Origin: Vibrio hannami
GTDB lineage: Bacteria; Pseudomonadota; Gammaproteobacteria; Enterobacterales; Vibrionaceae
Length of the DNA: 64,000 nt
Reading direction: 5' to 3'
NCBI RefSeq assembly: GCF_029589055.1
Contig: NZ_JARQZP010000003.1
Coordinates: 310,001 to 374,000, forward strand
Position numbers and translations under genes: made by a program. Of the stretch, positions 17,464 through 27,217 are shown in pieces. The notes under the pieces are model-generated. The model made no database searches. It saw nothing but the letters and a program-made list of their open reading frames with translations, and was not told the DNA's origin. Numbering within the stretch: position 1 is the first letter of the stretch; every line of letters begins with the position of its first letter.

Positions 17464-17875
17464 CAGTAGCCTATTAGCAAAATAAGTACATCAACAACTC
17501 GGCTATATGTTTAGGGAGTATCCTATTTCTTAGCTGCGTATAGTAAGCCATGAAAACAATATGAGTAACGTGCTTTGCTTGGGAAGCCCATTAAGATAGC
17601 TTTTCTGAGAAGCCTATGACTGAACTTGAAGACTGTCAATCCCTTTATGGAAATCTTTCATCGTTACGAATACTGCTATTACTCTGACATTTTAACTTTC
17701 TAATGCTATTTGTCTTATTGTTAGTATAGTGCAGGCTCGCCAAACTGCACAAGCAACCGTGATAGCTTGCCGAGTTACCTCCGCTCGAACAAATCTGTCC
17801 TGTTGGAAGAACTCAATTTGAGAAAGGGAGAATTAGCGATTCCTGATCGCGTTTTGGGACACCGATAGAATATGA
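17464..17875. other. Intergenic region, nothing recognised
   Basis: 412 bp between minus-strand genes. A short stretch near 17790-17850 reads as a plausible but stop-interrupted peptide (ERGELAIPDRVLGHR), perhaps a gene remnant. No hairpin, repeat or RNA gene is evident. Confidence 0.4.
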
Positions 17876-18637
17876 CTACTCTTGAACCTTTAAATATCGG
17901 TGCCAGTTGTTGCTGATTTGCTGGTAATTAAATTCGCAGTAATCTTTTCTGTTATCAAGATAATCGCTTTCTACTTCATCCAGTAAGTACTCGAACTTCT
18001 CCGGGTTGCTGCCGTACACAAGACAGAGGGTAGCGAAGTAACGTTGCATGTCAAAGCTATGTTCACCTGCATACTCGGACATAGCATAATATTCCGGTTT
18101 GTCTTCCGACTCGTAAGCAAACATATCGGCGGCACTGATCGCTACATCAGACCCTTTATCAACGTACTCTAATAACAATACTGTCGCAAAGTTATCAACG
18201 GCGTCTTCCTCTTTCCCCAGAATTGCAATGTCCTGGTCTGCTACATAGGCGTGTCCTGCTTCATGAAGCAAAGTATGCATTAACGTATCTAGTGCAGCGT
18301 ATTGAGCCGATCTACCGTGTTCTTTTTCGTAGTTGTTTTTAGCAAAATATGCCTTCGCCTGAAGGTAGAAATCATAAGGGATAAAAACGGCGTGTTGTTG
18401 AGAGTCATAATATGGCCCATCGTTTTGACCATAGATGATTGTGAGCTTGTTGTTGAATGGGAATACACTATCTGCCAGCTCAGAAAATATAGGATTGATT
18501 CCACTTTCGATGATTTCGTCCCGAGCTTGTTTTTGTTGGGCATTGTTTGCTTTTTCTAACTCAACGGTCACGCTTTCACTAGCGAGCACGGGGACAAAAA
18601 GGGTGCTGGTCAGCAGAAGAGACAGTATTCGATTCAT
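17876..18637 (-). CDS. DUF4344-type putative secreted metallopeptidase
   Basis: 253 residues with a signal peptide (MNRILSLLLTSTLFVPVLAS). The zinc motif HExxH is present in LMHTLLHEAGHAYVADQD near residue 120, followed by ILGKEEDAVDNFATVLLLEY, the glutamate-containing helix typical of DUF4344 proteins. Also seen are YGQNDGPYYDSQQHAVFIPYDF in outline and FATLCLVYGSNPEKF. The family has the hallmarks of a periplasmic zinc peptidase, but I know of no defined substrate. The gene appears monocistronic, with a TAAGGAG-like site (AAGGAGTAAAATAATG) at its start. Confidence 0.8.
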   Translation of the reverse strand: MNRILSLLLTSTLFVPVLASESVTVELEKANNAQQKQARDEIIESGINPIFSELADSVFPFNNKLTIIYGQNDGPYYDSQQHAVFIPYDFYLQAKAYFAKNNYEKEHGRSAQYAALDTLMHTLLHEAGHAYVADQDIAILGKEEDAVDNFATVLLLEYVDKGSDVAISAADMFAYESEDKPEYYAMSEYAGEHSFDMQRYFATLCLVYGSNPEKFEYLLDEVESDYLDNRKDYCEFNYQQISNNWHRYLKVQE

Positions 18638-18656
18638 TATTTTACTCCTTGCTATT

Positions 18657-18697
18657 AAAAAGGGGATTATATAGTCACTAACTATATAACCCCCTTC
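18657..18697 (-). terminator. Rho-independent terminator of the amino-acid ABC operon
   Basis: On the minus strand GGGGGTTATATAGT pairs with ACTATATAATCCCC around TAGTG and is followed by five T. It lies just past the end of the ATPase gene and before the DUF4344 gene. Confidence 0.85.
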
Positions 18698-18724
18698 AAT
18701 ATAAGCAAAGTAACCAATTGAGTT

Positions 18725-19450
18725 TTATAGAATGCTGGCAAGAAATTTCTGCAATCGAGGATGCTTAGGTTGGTCAAAGAAGTTTTCCGGGCTGTCATCT
18801 ACCAGAAGTTCACCGTCTTCCATAAACAACACTCTGTCAGCAACTTCTTTAGCGAAACCCATTTCGTGAGTAACAACCACCATGGTCATCCCTTCCTGAG
18901 CGAGAGACTTCATTACATCCAGTACCTCGCCCACCATTTCTGGATCTAGTGCTGATGTAGGTTCATCGAACAGCATAATGTCTGGCTTCATCGCCAGTGA
19001 ACGAGCGATAGCAACACGCTGCTGTTGACCACCGGATAACTGGCTCGGAAATACTTCCTTTTTATCTCCCAGTCCAACGCGAGCTAACAGACCTTCGGCT
19101 TCCGATTTGACCTCTGATTTATCACGGTTAGACACTTTCTGAGGGGCTAGCATTACGTTGTCGCGAACAGAAAGGTGAGGGAACAGGTTAAACGACTGGA
19201 ATACCATACCGACGTTTTCACGCAGTACGTTGATATCAGTATTTTTGTGGTACATGTTGATACCATCGATGATGATATCGCCACTACTGATCTCTTCCAG
19301 TTGGTTCAGTGTACGAAGAAAGGTCGATTTACCTGAGCCAGATGGACCAATGATAACCACTACTTCACCGCGTTTTACTGTCGCTGAAACATTTTTTAGT
19401 GCATGACATTGGTTTGGATAAATTTTTTCTATATTAGTTGCGATGATCAT
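18725..19450 (-). CDS. Polar amino-acid ABC transporter ATPase (GlnQ/HisP-like)
   Basis: 241 residues from the ATG at 19450, which has CAGAGGCGATGAC upstream; a GTG at 19480 would add ten unconserved residues. Walker A is GPSGSGKST, the Q-loop [11 protein letters not shown], the signature [16 protein letters not shown] and Walker [21 protein letters not shown], all in the order and wording of the polar amino-acid class. It is the last gene of a three-gene operon (binding protein, permease, ATPase) with its 5' end 22 bp past the permease stop. Confidence 0.92.
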   Translation of the reverse strand: MIIATNIEKIYPNQCHALKNVSATVKRGEVVVIIGPSGSGKSTFLRTLNQLEEISSGDIIIDGINMYHKNTDINVLRENVGMVFQSFNLFPHLSVRDNVMLAPQKVSNRDKSEVKSEAEGLLARVGLGDKKEVFPSQLSGGQQQRVAIARSLAMKPDIMLFDEPTSALDPEMVGEVLDVMKSLAQEGMTMVVVTHEMGFAKEVADRVLFMEDGELLVDDSPENFFDQPKHPRLQKFLASIL

Positions 19451-19472
19451 GTCATCGCCTCTGAATTCGGGT

Positions 19473-20426
19473 CTAGTCACTGCTTGCTAACCTCTTCTCG
19501 ATTTTTTGAACACCAAACGACAACGTAGAGGTAAGTACCAGATAAAGCGCTGCTACTACAAACCACACTTCAAATGACGCGAAGCTTCCACTCACGACTT
19601 CACGACCTGCTTTCGTTAAATCGGTAATAGAGATAACAGAAACAAGAGAAGAGTCTTTAATCAGGTTGATTAACTGCCCGGCCATAGGAGGAAGGGTACG
19701 TTTAAATGCCTGAGGTAAAATAACGTAGATCATCGCTTTCGGATAAGTCATACCCAAAGAGCGTGCAGCTTCCATTTGGCCTGGAGGAATAGATTGAATA
19801 CCAGAGCGAATAATTTCGGCTATGTAGGCACCGGTAAAAATAGAAAGGGCTGCAATACCAGCCGTATAGCGGTCTAAATCGAAAACAGTACCAAGGAAGA
19901 AGTAAACAATGAATATCTGCACCAGCAGTGGTGTGCCCCGGATAATCTCTACATAAAGCAGAGCAAGGTTTTTACTCATTGGATTGGCCGATATTCTCAT
20001 CAAGGCAGCGACAAGGCCAATCAATATGGCAAAAAACAGAGAGATAACGGAAAGCTTCAGAGTCATTATCAACCCTTGAATTAACACTCCCGGCTTACGC
20101 TGTTCCACGCTAGAGATCAAATCGCCTTCAAACAACAGGTCGCCTTCGGCTACCATTACTTTGTTGGTCGTATCAATAACCTGGGAAGGATCACCATCGT
20201 CAAATTCGATAACGAGTTGGCCTTCAGCGTTGAGTGCAACAGTACCGTCGCCCTCTGCATATGTTTCTAGAGGCGAGTTATCGATGATATAAGGGAGAAT
20301 TCTACCCCACTGCCATGTGTAGTTGATTTTCTGGGAAGCGGTATAGATACCATATCCAATGACAATCAAAGCTAAACAGAACAGCAGATGCCAAATCCAC
20401 GAATTTGTTTTCTTTTGCATAAACAC
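19473..20426 (-). CDS. Polar amino-acid ABC transporter permease (HisM/GlnP-like)
   Basis: 317 residues. Membrane segment 1 (near 12-30) is followed by a periplasmic stretch of about 80 residues ([17 protein letters not shown]), then the transport domain with [16 protein letters not shown] near 112, [17 protein letters not shown] near 162 and the EAA loop [22 protein letters not shown] near 220 in outline. The long periplasmic insertion between the first and second segments is seen in several vibrio amino-acid permeases. A single permease gene implies a homodimer. Confidence 0.9.
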   Translation of the reverse strand: MFMQKKTNSWIWHLLFCLALIVIGYGIYTASQKINYTWQWGRILPYIIDNSPLETYAEGDGTVALNAEGQLVIEFDDGDPSQVIDTTNKVMVAEGDLLFEGDLISSVEQRKPGVLIQGLIMTLKLSVISLFFAILIGLVAALMRISANPMSKNLALLYVEIIRGTPLLVQIFIVYFFLGTVFDLDRYTAGIAALSIFTGAYIAEIIRSGIQSIPPGQMEAARSLGMTYPKAMIYVILPQAFKRTLPPMAGQLINLIKDSSLVSVISITDLTKAGREVVSGSFASFEVWFVVAALYLVLTSTLSFGVQKIEKRLASSD

Positions 20427-20468
20427 ACCAAAAAGGAGGTCAGGGAAGCTCCCTGACCCAAATAGAAA

Positions 20469-21266
20469 TTACTTAATTTGTTTTTGCCAAGCGTCGCTCT
20501 TGAACCACTTGTTATAGATGCGATCGTAAGTACCGTCGCCTTTAATCTGGCGAAGGAAGTTATTCAGGAAATTCACCATATCAAGGTCACCCTGTTTAAC
20601 GGCAATACCCAGTGGCTCGTAAGTAAATGGTTCCAGAATAGCGGCAGTTTTATCTGCGTTCTGAGCTGTAAAGATTGAAACATATGGCATGTCGTATACC
20701 ATTGCATCCGCTTTACCGTTAATAACCTCCATAGCCGCATCGGTTTCTGTTTCAAATGCGTTGTACTGAGCTTTATTAACCATACGTTTAGCAACCTGTT
20801 CGCCTGTTGTACCAAGCTTACTGGTGATAACGTACTTAGGATCGTTTAAGTCCTTGTAGCTTTTGATCTTACCTTCGTGTTTAGGGTTAAGAATCAATGA
20901 CTGACCTATAACGATATATGGGTCTGAGAAGTTCACTTTCATGTTACGTTGAGCATTGATAGTCATACCAGCAAGAATCATGTCGCACTTACCTGTTACT
21001 AACGCTGGGATAATGCCATCCCATGCAGTATTTACAGGAACATACTTAACGCCCATCTGCTTAGCCATCACCTTACCAAGGTCGATATCAAAGCCAATGT
21101 AGTTACCGTTTTTAGCCTTCATTTCAAAAGGCATATAACCTGCATCGAAACAAGCACGTAGCTCGCCTGACTCCGCGATACCATCCAGAACTTCACCTGC
21201 TGAAACATTTGCTGAAAGCAATGCTGCTGCACCTACTGCTAATAATTTACCTGTCATTTTTTTCAT
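20469..21266 (-). CDS. Amino-acid-binding periplasmic protein (SBP_bac_3)
   Basis: 265 residues with a signal peptide (MKKMTGKLLAVGAAALLSANVSA). The family motifs are GELRACFDAGYMPFEMKAKNG near 31, GFDIDLGKVMAKQMG near 58, DGIIPALVTGKCDMILAGMT near 85 and a C-terminal GTYDRIYNKWF. It is the first gene of the operon 21266-18725. The divergent neighbour is a homocysteine S-methyltransferase gene, so a sulphur amino acid or S-methylmethionine is a reasonable but unproven ligand. Confidence 0.9.
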   Translation of the reverse strand: MKKMTGKLLAVGAAALLSANVSAGEVLDGIAESGELRACFDAGYMPFEMKAKNGNYIGFDIDLGKVMAKQMGVKYVPVNTAWDGIIPALVTGKCDMILAGMTINAQRNMKVNFSDPYIVIGQSLILNPKHEGKIKSYKDLNDPKYVITSKLGTTGEQVAKRMVNKAQYNAFETETDAAMEVINGKADAMVYDMPYVSIFTAQNADKTAAILEPFTYEPLGIAVKQGDLDMVNFLNNFLRQIKGDGTYDRIYNKWFKSDAWQKQIK

Positions 21267-21512
21267 CTGATCACACGTCCATATTGTTTTAAGTCTGTAT
21301 GAATTGAATTGTAATTCATGTTTACCGCATGATTATGCCATAATAATTCAGTTTGGCTATATTTATATTCTGAATAATAAAAACTAGAGCAAATTATGTT
21401 CGAAGTTGGCGCATAAAATTAGTACAAATTAACATTGGTATAACAATTTAACGGTTGTCTACAGAGATTCGAAACAATTAGACTTAAAACAAAAATACAA
21501 ACGAGAAAAGTA

Positions 21513-22425
21513 ATGAGTGAGAAGAAAGTCAAAATCCTTGATGGTGGGATGGGAAGAGAACTAGAGAAGCGAGGCGCGCCATTTCGTCAACCAGAGTGGT
21601 CGGCGTTGGCCATGATGGAAACTCCTGAAGTTGTATGTGATGCGCACAGAGCTTTTATTCAGAGTGGAGCTGAAATAATAATTACCAACAGCTACGCCTT
21701 AGTACCTTTCCATATAGGTGAAGAAAAATTTAAACAGCAAGGATTATCGCTGGCGGCTAGCGCCGGTGAAATGGCAAAAAAAGCTTCAAAACTTGAAGAT
21801 AACGGAACCCTAGTCGCTGCATCGATACCACCGTTATTTGGTTCGTATCGCGCGGATCTTTATCAGCCTGAACGAGCCGAAGAGGTGGTCACATCACTTA
21901 TTAAAGGCCAGGCACCCTACGCAGATATTTGGCTTGCAGAAACACAAAGCCTGATGGCTGAAACCTTCGCTGTACATGAATATGTACGTAAACTTGATGG
22001 TGACGAAAAGCCATTTTGGGTCGCGTTCACTATTGAAGACAGTGTTCCAACAGTTCAACCTCAACTGCGTTCTGGTGAAACAGTTAAGCAGGCGGTAGAG
22101 GCAATGTTGCAGTTGAATGTTGCAGCTATTCTATTTAACTGCAGTCAACCTGAGGTGATGGAAAGCGCTTTAAAGGTGGCTAAAAAGGTGTTGAGTTCGT
22201 CAGGTAATAATGAGGTTGAGCTAGGGGTATATGCCAATGCATTCCCTCCAACGACACAAGATGAAGCAGCGAATGATGGCTTGAGTGAAATGCGTGAAGA
22301 TCTCAACTTATCTACCTATACTGGATATGGCGGTTAAGTGGTCTGAATGTGGCGCTACGATTATTGGTGGGTGTTGTGGAATAGGACCAGAGTATATTGC
22401 TGCTCTTGCCAAGCAGTTTCAATAA
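21513..22425 (+). pseudogene. mmuM: Homocysteine S-methyltransferase (MmuM-like), frameshifted near the 3' end
   Basis: The first 274 codons carry the Hcy-binding barrel: ILDGGMGRELEKRGAPF, TNSYALVPFHIG, IWLAETQSLMAE and LFNCSQPEVM, the last with the first zinc cysteine. The frame is lost at ACTGGATATG (near 22320). Removing one G restores DMAVKWSECGATIIGGCCGIGP, which contains the two other zinc cysteines (GGCCG) and ends at 22425. The enzyme moves a methyl group from S-methylmethionine to homocysteine. As written, the protein loses its zinc site and would be inactive. A single inserted base or a sequencing error explains it. Confidence 0.82.
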
Positions 22426-22540
22426 ACAATGGAGACTCGGTAACATATAATTTAAATAGTAACTAGACTTATAGATATGTTGCGAGCTCGCTGCTATTTG
22501 GGATCATTACCAACTTATTTTTGCTGGAGGCAACGCCCAC

Positions 22541-23050
22541 ATGAGAAATCTTTTTATGATCGTATTGGCTGTGGTGTTAACGGGTTGCCTTGGTATGCCA
22601 GAAAACATCCAGCCAGTAGGGGAGTTTAATGCTCAGCGCTATATGGGGAAATGGTATGAGGTTGCTAGGCTCGACCACAGCTTTGAACGCGGATTAACGA
22701 AAGTCACAGCTGAGTATGCAATTAAGGAAAGCGGTAAAATTTCAGTTATCAACAGAGGGTATTTAGCTGAGCAGGACGAATGGAAACAAGCAGAAGGCAA
22801 AGCCTATTTTGTCGACTCTGAGCAAGAAGGCTATCTAAAGGTGTCGTTCTTTGGACCTTTTTATGGCTCTTATGTGGTTTTTGAATTAGGAGAGAAGTAT
22901 GAGTACGCTTTTGTTTCTGGTCCAAATAATGATTATTTGTGGCTATTATCCAGAACTCCAAGTGTAGATAACGAACTTAAAGATAAGTTCATAAACAAAT
23001 CAAAGGTACTTGGTTTTGATGTGAACAATGTTATTTGGGTAGAGCATTAG
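22541..23050 (+). CDS. blc: Outer-membrane lipoprotein Blc (bacterial lipocalin)
   Basis: 169 residues with a lipoprotein signal (FMIVLAVVLTGC; the lipobox LTGC puts the acylated Cys at residue 16). The lipocalin signature RYMGKWYEVARLDHSFERG follows near 33, then FFGPFYGSYVVFEL near 104 and the second lipocalin motif YLWLLSRTP near 132. Blc proteins bind lysophospholipids at the outer membrane and are linked to stress and stationary phase. The ribosome site GGAGG precedes the start (GCTGGAGGCAACGCCCAC). Confidence 0.9.
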   Translation: MRNLFMIVLAVVLTGCLGMPENIQPVGEFNAQRYMGKWYEVARLDHSFERGLTKVTAEYAIKESGKISVINRGYLAEQDEWKQAEGKAYFVDSEQEGYLKVSFFGPFYGSYVVFELGEKYEYAFVSGPNNDYLWLLSRTPSVDNELKDKFINKSKVLGFDVNNVIWVEH

Positions 23051-23083
23051 TTAGTTAAAGTTTTAGCGGTCACTTTAGTATAC

Positions 23084-23401
23084 CTAAGACCACTTACGTT
23101 GTTTATTCTGTTCTTCTTTTGCTAAAAACGCTTTTTCAAGATCAATATTATATCGATTAGCTATGGAGCAAAGATAGATAAAAATATCAACGAGTTCGCC
23201 GCTCAATTCGCCAACTTTCGAATTTGCGTCAATAGCTATCCCTTCGGCTTTTCGGACGGCTTTAAATAGTTCTCCCACTTCCTCGCCAAGTAATAGGCAC
23301 TTGTCTTTGGCATTTTGATCTGCAAAACCTCGTTCTGTTTCTAGCTCTGAGACGTATTTTTGAAAATCAGTCAGTGTGGGGCTTTTCTTTAACTCAGGCA
23401 C
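23084..23401 (-). CDS. MazG-like nucleotide pyrophosphohydrolase
   Basis: 105 residues. LLLGEEVGELFKAVRKAEG near 37 and GELSGELVDIFIYLCSIANRY near 64 give the EExxE...ExxD metal-binding pattern of all-alpha NTP pyrophosphatases of the MazG/dUTPase-2 superfamily. It is a short single-domain member. The substrate is probably a (d)NTP, but this cannot be specified. It ends 9 bp before the acetyltransferase gene region and may be co-transcribed with it. Confidence 0.8.
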   Translation of the reverse strand: MPELKKSPTLTDFQKYVSELETERGFADQNAKDKCLLLGEEVGELFKAVRKAEGIAIDANSKVGELSGELVDIFIYLCSIANRYNIDLEKAFLAKEEQNKQRKWS

Positions 23402-23410
23402 AATAATTCC

Positions 23411-23875
23411 TTATCCACTAGCTAATTGAAGTGTCATAAAGCAGCTATTTGGGTCTGGTTTATAAGCAGCAAAAGGTTCGCAGTAGCTAAAGCCAAACTT
23501 TTCATATAAAGATCTTGCTGGGCCGAAGTAATCTTCTGCGCCTGTTTCCAAACTAATTTGCTTATAACCTCGCGTCGATGACTCCTTGATAACATGCTGA
23601 AGTAGCTTACTGCCAACGCCAGTTTTTCGTGCATTGGTAGAGGTTCGCATCGATTTGATCTCAGCGAGCTCTTGGGAATGTTGTTTAATAGCCACACAGC
23701 CCATTAGTTCATCATTCATCCAAGCGCTAAAAAAAGTGATCTCAGGTGATTTAAGTTCATCGATATCTAGAGCATGAACACTCTCGGGTGGTGATGTCGC
23801 ATACATGTCGGCAAGGTGCTCTTCAAGAAGTGCAAGCACTTCTCCTCCCGATAGATCGTCAACTTTAATCTTCAC
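23411..23875 (-). CDS. GNAT family N-acetyltransferase
   Basis: 154 residues. The acetyl-CoA loop is RKTGVGSKLLQHVI near 95 (the R/Q-x-x-G-x-G/A pattern), preceded by AEIKSMRTSTNAR and followed by ISLETGAEDYFGPARSLYEKFGF, the usual motif B. It resembles the small GNAT proteins of the YedL/PaiA-like kind. The acceptor is unknown. It lies directly upstream of the MazG-like gene on the same strand. Confidence 0.85.
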   Translation of the reverse strand: MKIKVDDLSGGEVLALLEEHLADMYATSPPESVHALDIDELKSPEITFFSAWMNDELMGCVAIKQHSQELAEIKSMRTSTNARKTGVGSKLLQHVIKESSTRGYKQISLETGAEDYFGPARSLYEKFGFSYCEPFAAYKPDPNSCFMTLQLASG

Positions 23876-24105
23876 TTTTACTCCCTTTTAGCGCTTATTT
23901 TACGACATTATAGCCACTGATTAACGCGTTAAGATATGTTTTTTACTTAACTACCTCAAACGATAACTTCGAAAAAATAGAAGTGTTACTTCTAAATAAT
24001 CGTTTTTATCGAACCATAAATAAATAATAAAGTTGAGCTTATTACATATAAACAAGCTGTGTTTAATAAGTTTATTGTTTTAATCTCTCCCCCGCCAGAC
24101 AAAGG

Positions 24106-24435
24106 ATGTCGGTGTATATAGGTACTAAAGATATGAAGGAATTTACAACACGCTACGCTGTATTTAAAACAAATTTAGGGTATGCACTTAAGTTAAAGAA
24201 ACTTCCTAATGGTTCTTATGTTAGTCAGGATGGCATGACTTTAACGTCGATTTCAGCGTTTAATCAAAACTTTAACCATCAATTACCGGTATCGGAAACG
24301 AGTATGGCGCTAGTAAACTCAGATGTTGTTAGTGTTCGGGTACCAGCACATACTGATGACGAAGGTTATAAAAAAGAGCGCGCATTCCCTTTAGAAGAAA
24401 TCAAATATTATCTGAATGTGAAAGCAGCGAGCTAA
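24106..24435 (+). CDS. Hypothetical protein, unknown family
   Basis: 109 residues if the first ATG is used; an ATG at 24133 (MKEFTTRYAVFKTNLGYALKL) is equally plausible and neither has a strong ribosome site. The protein is soluble, with a beta-rich start and a charged C-terminus (KKERAFPLEEIKYYLNVK). I do not recognise a domain. It is convergent with the pdu operon and shares a small hairpin with its end. The region 23876-24105 is AT-rich promoter sequence. Confidence 0.55.
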   Translation: MSVYIGTKDMKEFTTRYAVFKTNLGYALKLKKLPNGSYVSQDGMTLTSISAFNQNFNHQLPVSETSMALVNSDVVSVRVPAHTDDEGYKKERAFPLEEIKYYLNVKAAS

Positions 24436-24448
24436 CGGTAACTCGCTA
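24427..24448. terminator. Convergent hairpin at the end of the pdu operon
   Basis: AGCGAG and CTCGCT pair around CTAACGGTAA, overlapping both stop codons. T runs are lacking on both sides, so termination strength is uncertain. Confidence 0.4.
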
Positions 24449-24880
24449 CTCCCAACCTAAATAAGATCTTAAAGGTTCAATTCCTATTCCTTCGATTGCC
24501 GAGGTAGTAAATATCTCGCTTACCCCAGCAGCATGGAGGAACTCGCAAGCTCTTTCTGAACGGGTTTGTTGCATGTCCGACTTGGTCACTACACCAATAA
24601 CCGGGCGGTTAAATACCTGTGCAAATAGAGGGGCAAAGATACTATAGTCTGTATCAGCACTTTGCACCAAAGCCACAATATCTGAATCGTATGACGTGTT
24701 AATTAGTGCACTGTAGAGGCGAGGATTTTCCAGATATTCACCGGGAGTATCAATCGCGGAAAAACAGAATTCCAGCGACTGAGTTTTTTGATATTGAATA
24801 GGTTGGTGGGTTAGGGATTGTATGAGCGTTGTCTTACCACACTCGCTTTGACCCACCAACATGACGCGCTTACTACTCAT
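24446..24880 (-). CDS. pduV: PduV, Ras-like GTPase of the pdu microcompartment
   Basis: 144 residues. The P-loop is GQSECGKTTL near residue 10, with DTPGEYLENPRLYSALI near 46 and the specificity motif VVTKSDM near 98 (T/NKxD). PduV/EutP proteins are small GTPases attached to bacterial microcompartments; in Salmonella PduV associates with the shell and is linked to its movement. It is the last gene of the pdu operon, 27 bp after pduU. In Salmonella pduW and pduX follow; here they do not. Confidence 0.88.
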   Translation of the reverse strand: MSSKRVMLVGQSECGKTTLIQSLTHQPIQYQKTQSLEFCFSAIDTPGEYLENPRLYSALINTSYDSDIVALVQSADTDYSIFAPLFAQVFNRPVIGVVTKSDMQQTRSERACEFLHAAGVSEIFTTSAIEGIGIEPLRSYLGWE

Positions 24881-24907
24881 AGGCTATATGTGACCAAATA
24901 AAACGTA

Positions 24908-25267
24908 TTACGTTCTCGTTAACTGACAAGAGCTAAATTTCATCATATCGCCCAGTGTATAAATAACCTGTTTAAGTGCGTACTCCACAGCAGATACATC
25001 GCCAGTGATAACCACTGAGCCTGTAAAGCGGTCCACAAAGCCTAGGTCAACGGCACCTGATTTGGTTGCGATATCACCTGCAATAATGGATGCCTCACTT
25101 GGAGTAATGGTCATAATGCCAATCGCATTACCCGAGTTGCCATTTTCAGTGGTTAATCCCAGCTTTTTAAACAGGTTTTTATTAGGGTTGGCAATCAGGT
25201 GTACCAGGGTAATCTGTTTACCCGGTACGTATTCCTGAATCACTCTTTCTTTGTCATCACTATGCAT
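24908..25267 (-). CDS. pduU: PduU, circularly permuted BMC shell protein
   Basis: 119 residues. It begins with the PduU-type N-terminal strand ([22 protein letters not shown]) that forms the small beta-barrel on the hexamer, followed by the permuted BMC core with [21 protein letters not shown] and a terminal [14 protein letters not shown]. It builds hexameric tiles in the propanediol microcompartment shell and has been proposed to bind PduV, whose gene follows. Confidence 0.9.
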   Translation of the reverse strand: MHSDDKERVIQEYVPGKQITLVHLIANPNKNLFKKLGLTTENGNSGNAIGIMTITPSEASIIAGDIATKSGAVDLGFVDRFTGSVVITGDVSAVEYALKQVIYTLGDMMKFSSCQLTRT

Positions 25268-25280
25268 GTGTAACCTCTGA

Positions 25281-25829
25281 TTACATCAATTGCTGCCAAA
25301 GTGCGGCATCTGGTTTTGCAATCACACTGTTCTGTACCAACAGACCTTTCTCGCCAGCATCCTGAGAGGCGTTAGCTACCGCGGCTTTCACATCGGCAAT
25401 ATCACCGTTTAGCACCATGTAACATTTACCACCGATACCAAACGCCATATGTATGCGAACCAATTGAACATTTGCCGATTTAACTGCACGATCCGCTGCC
25501 GTAATACACGCACCAACACTGTAGGTTTCTACCACACCAATAGATTGTTTCTTTGGTACCTCGTTAACGCCGCTTAATGCAGGAAGAATGGAGGCGTGTA
25601 CATTCGGGATAACAAAGTGATCCACCGTCATATGTTCACCGGCTTTTCGACCATTTTCTACTGCTTGTTTTACTGCACCAATTTCACCGCCAATCATCAC
25701 AATATACTTACCAGGACAGATTGTTTTTGTCACAAGCAGACTAACATTGGCACTTTTAAGCATTACATCGCTTACCTCTATGCCGCGGGCAATACTGGTT
25801 AGCTCTACCAGACCAATTGCGTGATACAT
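25281..25829 (-). CDS. pduT: PduT, tandem-BMC shell protein with Fe-S site
   Basis: 182 residues with two BMC domains: [21 protein letters not shown] at the start and [21 protein letters not shown] near 98. PduT trimers carry a [4Fe-4S] cluster in the central pore, held by a cysteine of the second domain at about residue 38 of that repeat. A cysteine in [13 protein letters not shown] (near 138) is available. The likely role is electron passage to or from PduS, whose gene lies immediately upstream with 3 bp between. Confidence 0.9.
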   Translation of the reverse strand: MYHAIGLVELTSIARGIEVSDVMLKSANVSLLVTKTICPGKYIVMIGGEIGAVKQAVENGRKAGEHMTVDHFVIPNVHASILPALSGVNEVPKKQSIGVVETYSVGACITAADRAVKSANVQLVRIHMAFGIGGKCYMVLNGDIADVKAAVANASQDAGEKGLLVQNSVIAKPDAALWQQLM

Positions 25830-25832
25830 AAT

Positions 25833-27217
25833 TTACTCCCTGATAATTGTGATAGCGGAATCGCTGATATTGCTAACAGTGCCATTGATACTGGCGTGAA
25901 TAGAGACACCTAGAGCTTCGTCATCTGGCTGGGCAATACATTGTCCGAGAGAGACCTTATCACCAATAGATACAACCGGTTTTGAAGGTGCCCCGATATG
26001 TTGTTGAACCGGAATAACGATCTGATCTGGTTGCCAATCCAGAGGTTCTAGTGGTGCCGCTTTTGCGTAGTTTTCTATATTCAACTTAGCAACCAGGCGT
26101 TTTACCGGCACCATACGATACTCTGCCATAGGATCTGCAGGTCTAAGTTCTCCTTCGTATCGTGCTCCCTGTTCGCGAAGTTTTTTCTTTAGTATCTTAT
26201 TTACTCGCATAGGGGAGATATCTACTGGGCAGGCATAAGCTTCACAGACACCACACTCTGAACAGGTTAGGGCAGACATAAGCACCGACGGTTTCGCTAC
26301 GTTTTCGTAGCTGATTGCTTTAACGAGTTCACTTGGTGGAAGTTCATGACCAACCAAATGACGAGGACAAAGCTCAGTACATAGACGGCATTGTTCGCAT
26401 ACGGTTTTCGCCATATTGATGACGCTTTGGTCAGACTGTTTTTGTCTTCTTATTAGAATATGGTCATCCGGGAACACTAACAGACCACCCGTTGTTTTGG
26501 TTACTGGAGTCGAAAGGTCTTCAACCAGTTTGCCCATCATAGGACCACCGGAGATAAATGCCGGATTTAGAATCGTCGTTCCACCGGCTAAGTCCAGTGC
26601 TTCCTGCAGTGATATACCGATTGGTACAGTCAGTGTTACGGGTTTAGCGACGGCACCGTTTATCGTTAGTGTGCGATGAGTAACAGAGGCCTCACTTTCA
26701 AGTGCATCAGCAACCTGAATCAAAGTCTGAACGTTGTTTACCATCACGCCAACAGAAGCGGGTAGCGCGCCTGCGGCTACTCGGCGTCCTGTCGCCATCC
26801 AGATAGTAATAACTTCATCACCCGCAGGATAGACGTCAGGCAAAATATGAATTCTAACGTTTTCGGGAAGTAGAGAGTCAGCGCATCAATCGCTGGCTGG
26901 TATTTCTGCTTAAGTGCTATCACGCCTTCTTTGGCGTTGGTCATCATCATGCCATAGAGTAGGCCGCGGATTAGTTTATCCGGAGTTTGTGCCATAAGCT
27001 GCTGGTCGACTTTGAGCATGGGTTCGCATTCAGCCGCGTTAACCAGATAGATCTCTGCTTCTGCCTGCATTTTTACGTAAGTTGGAAAACCCGCGCCACC
27101 TGCTCCCACGATGCCAGCGTCGCGGATTTTCCGTAAGAGGGTCGGCTTGTCATGCTGGACAAAAGTCTGGTTTGCCAGTTCAACATTTCGGTCTGCCGTG
27201 TCTAAAAATGGAGTCAT
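25833..27217 (-). pseudogene. pduS: PduS cobalamin reductase, frameshifted
   Basis: The N-terminal part (from 27217) has the RnfC-like flavin/NADH segment DAGIVGAGGAGFPTYVKMQ and NAAECEPML. The frame breaks near 26856, where TACTTCCCGAAAACG needs one more base, most simply CCCC. Restored, LYFPENVRIHILPDVYPAGDE continues into the C-terminal part, which has two ferredoxin motifs (CEQCRLCTELCPRH and CSECGVCEAYACPV). The intact protein would be about 460 residues, the normal PduS length. It reduces cob(III)alamin and cob(II)alamin for PduO. Because all neighbouring genes look intact, an assembly error is quite possible. Confidence 0.85.
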
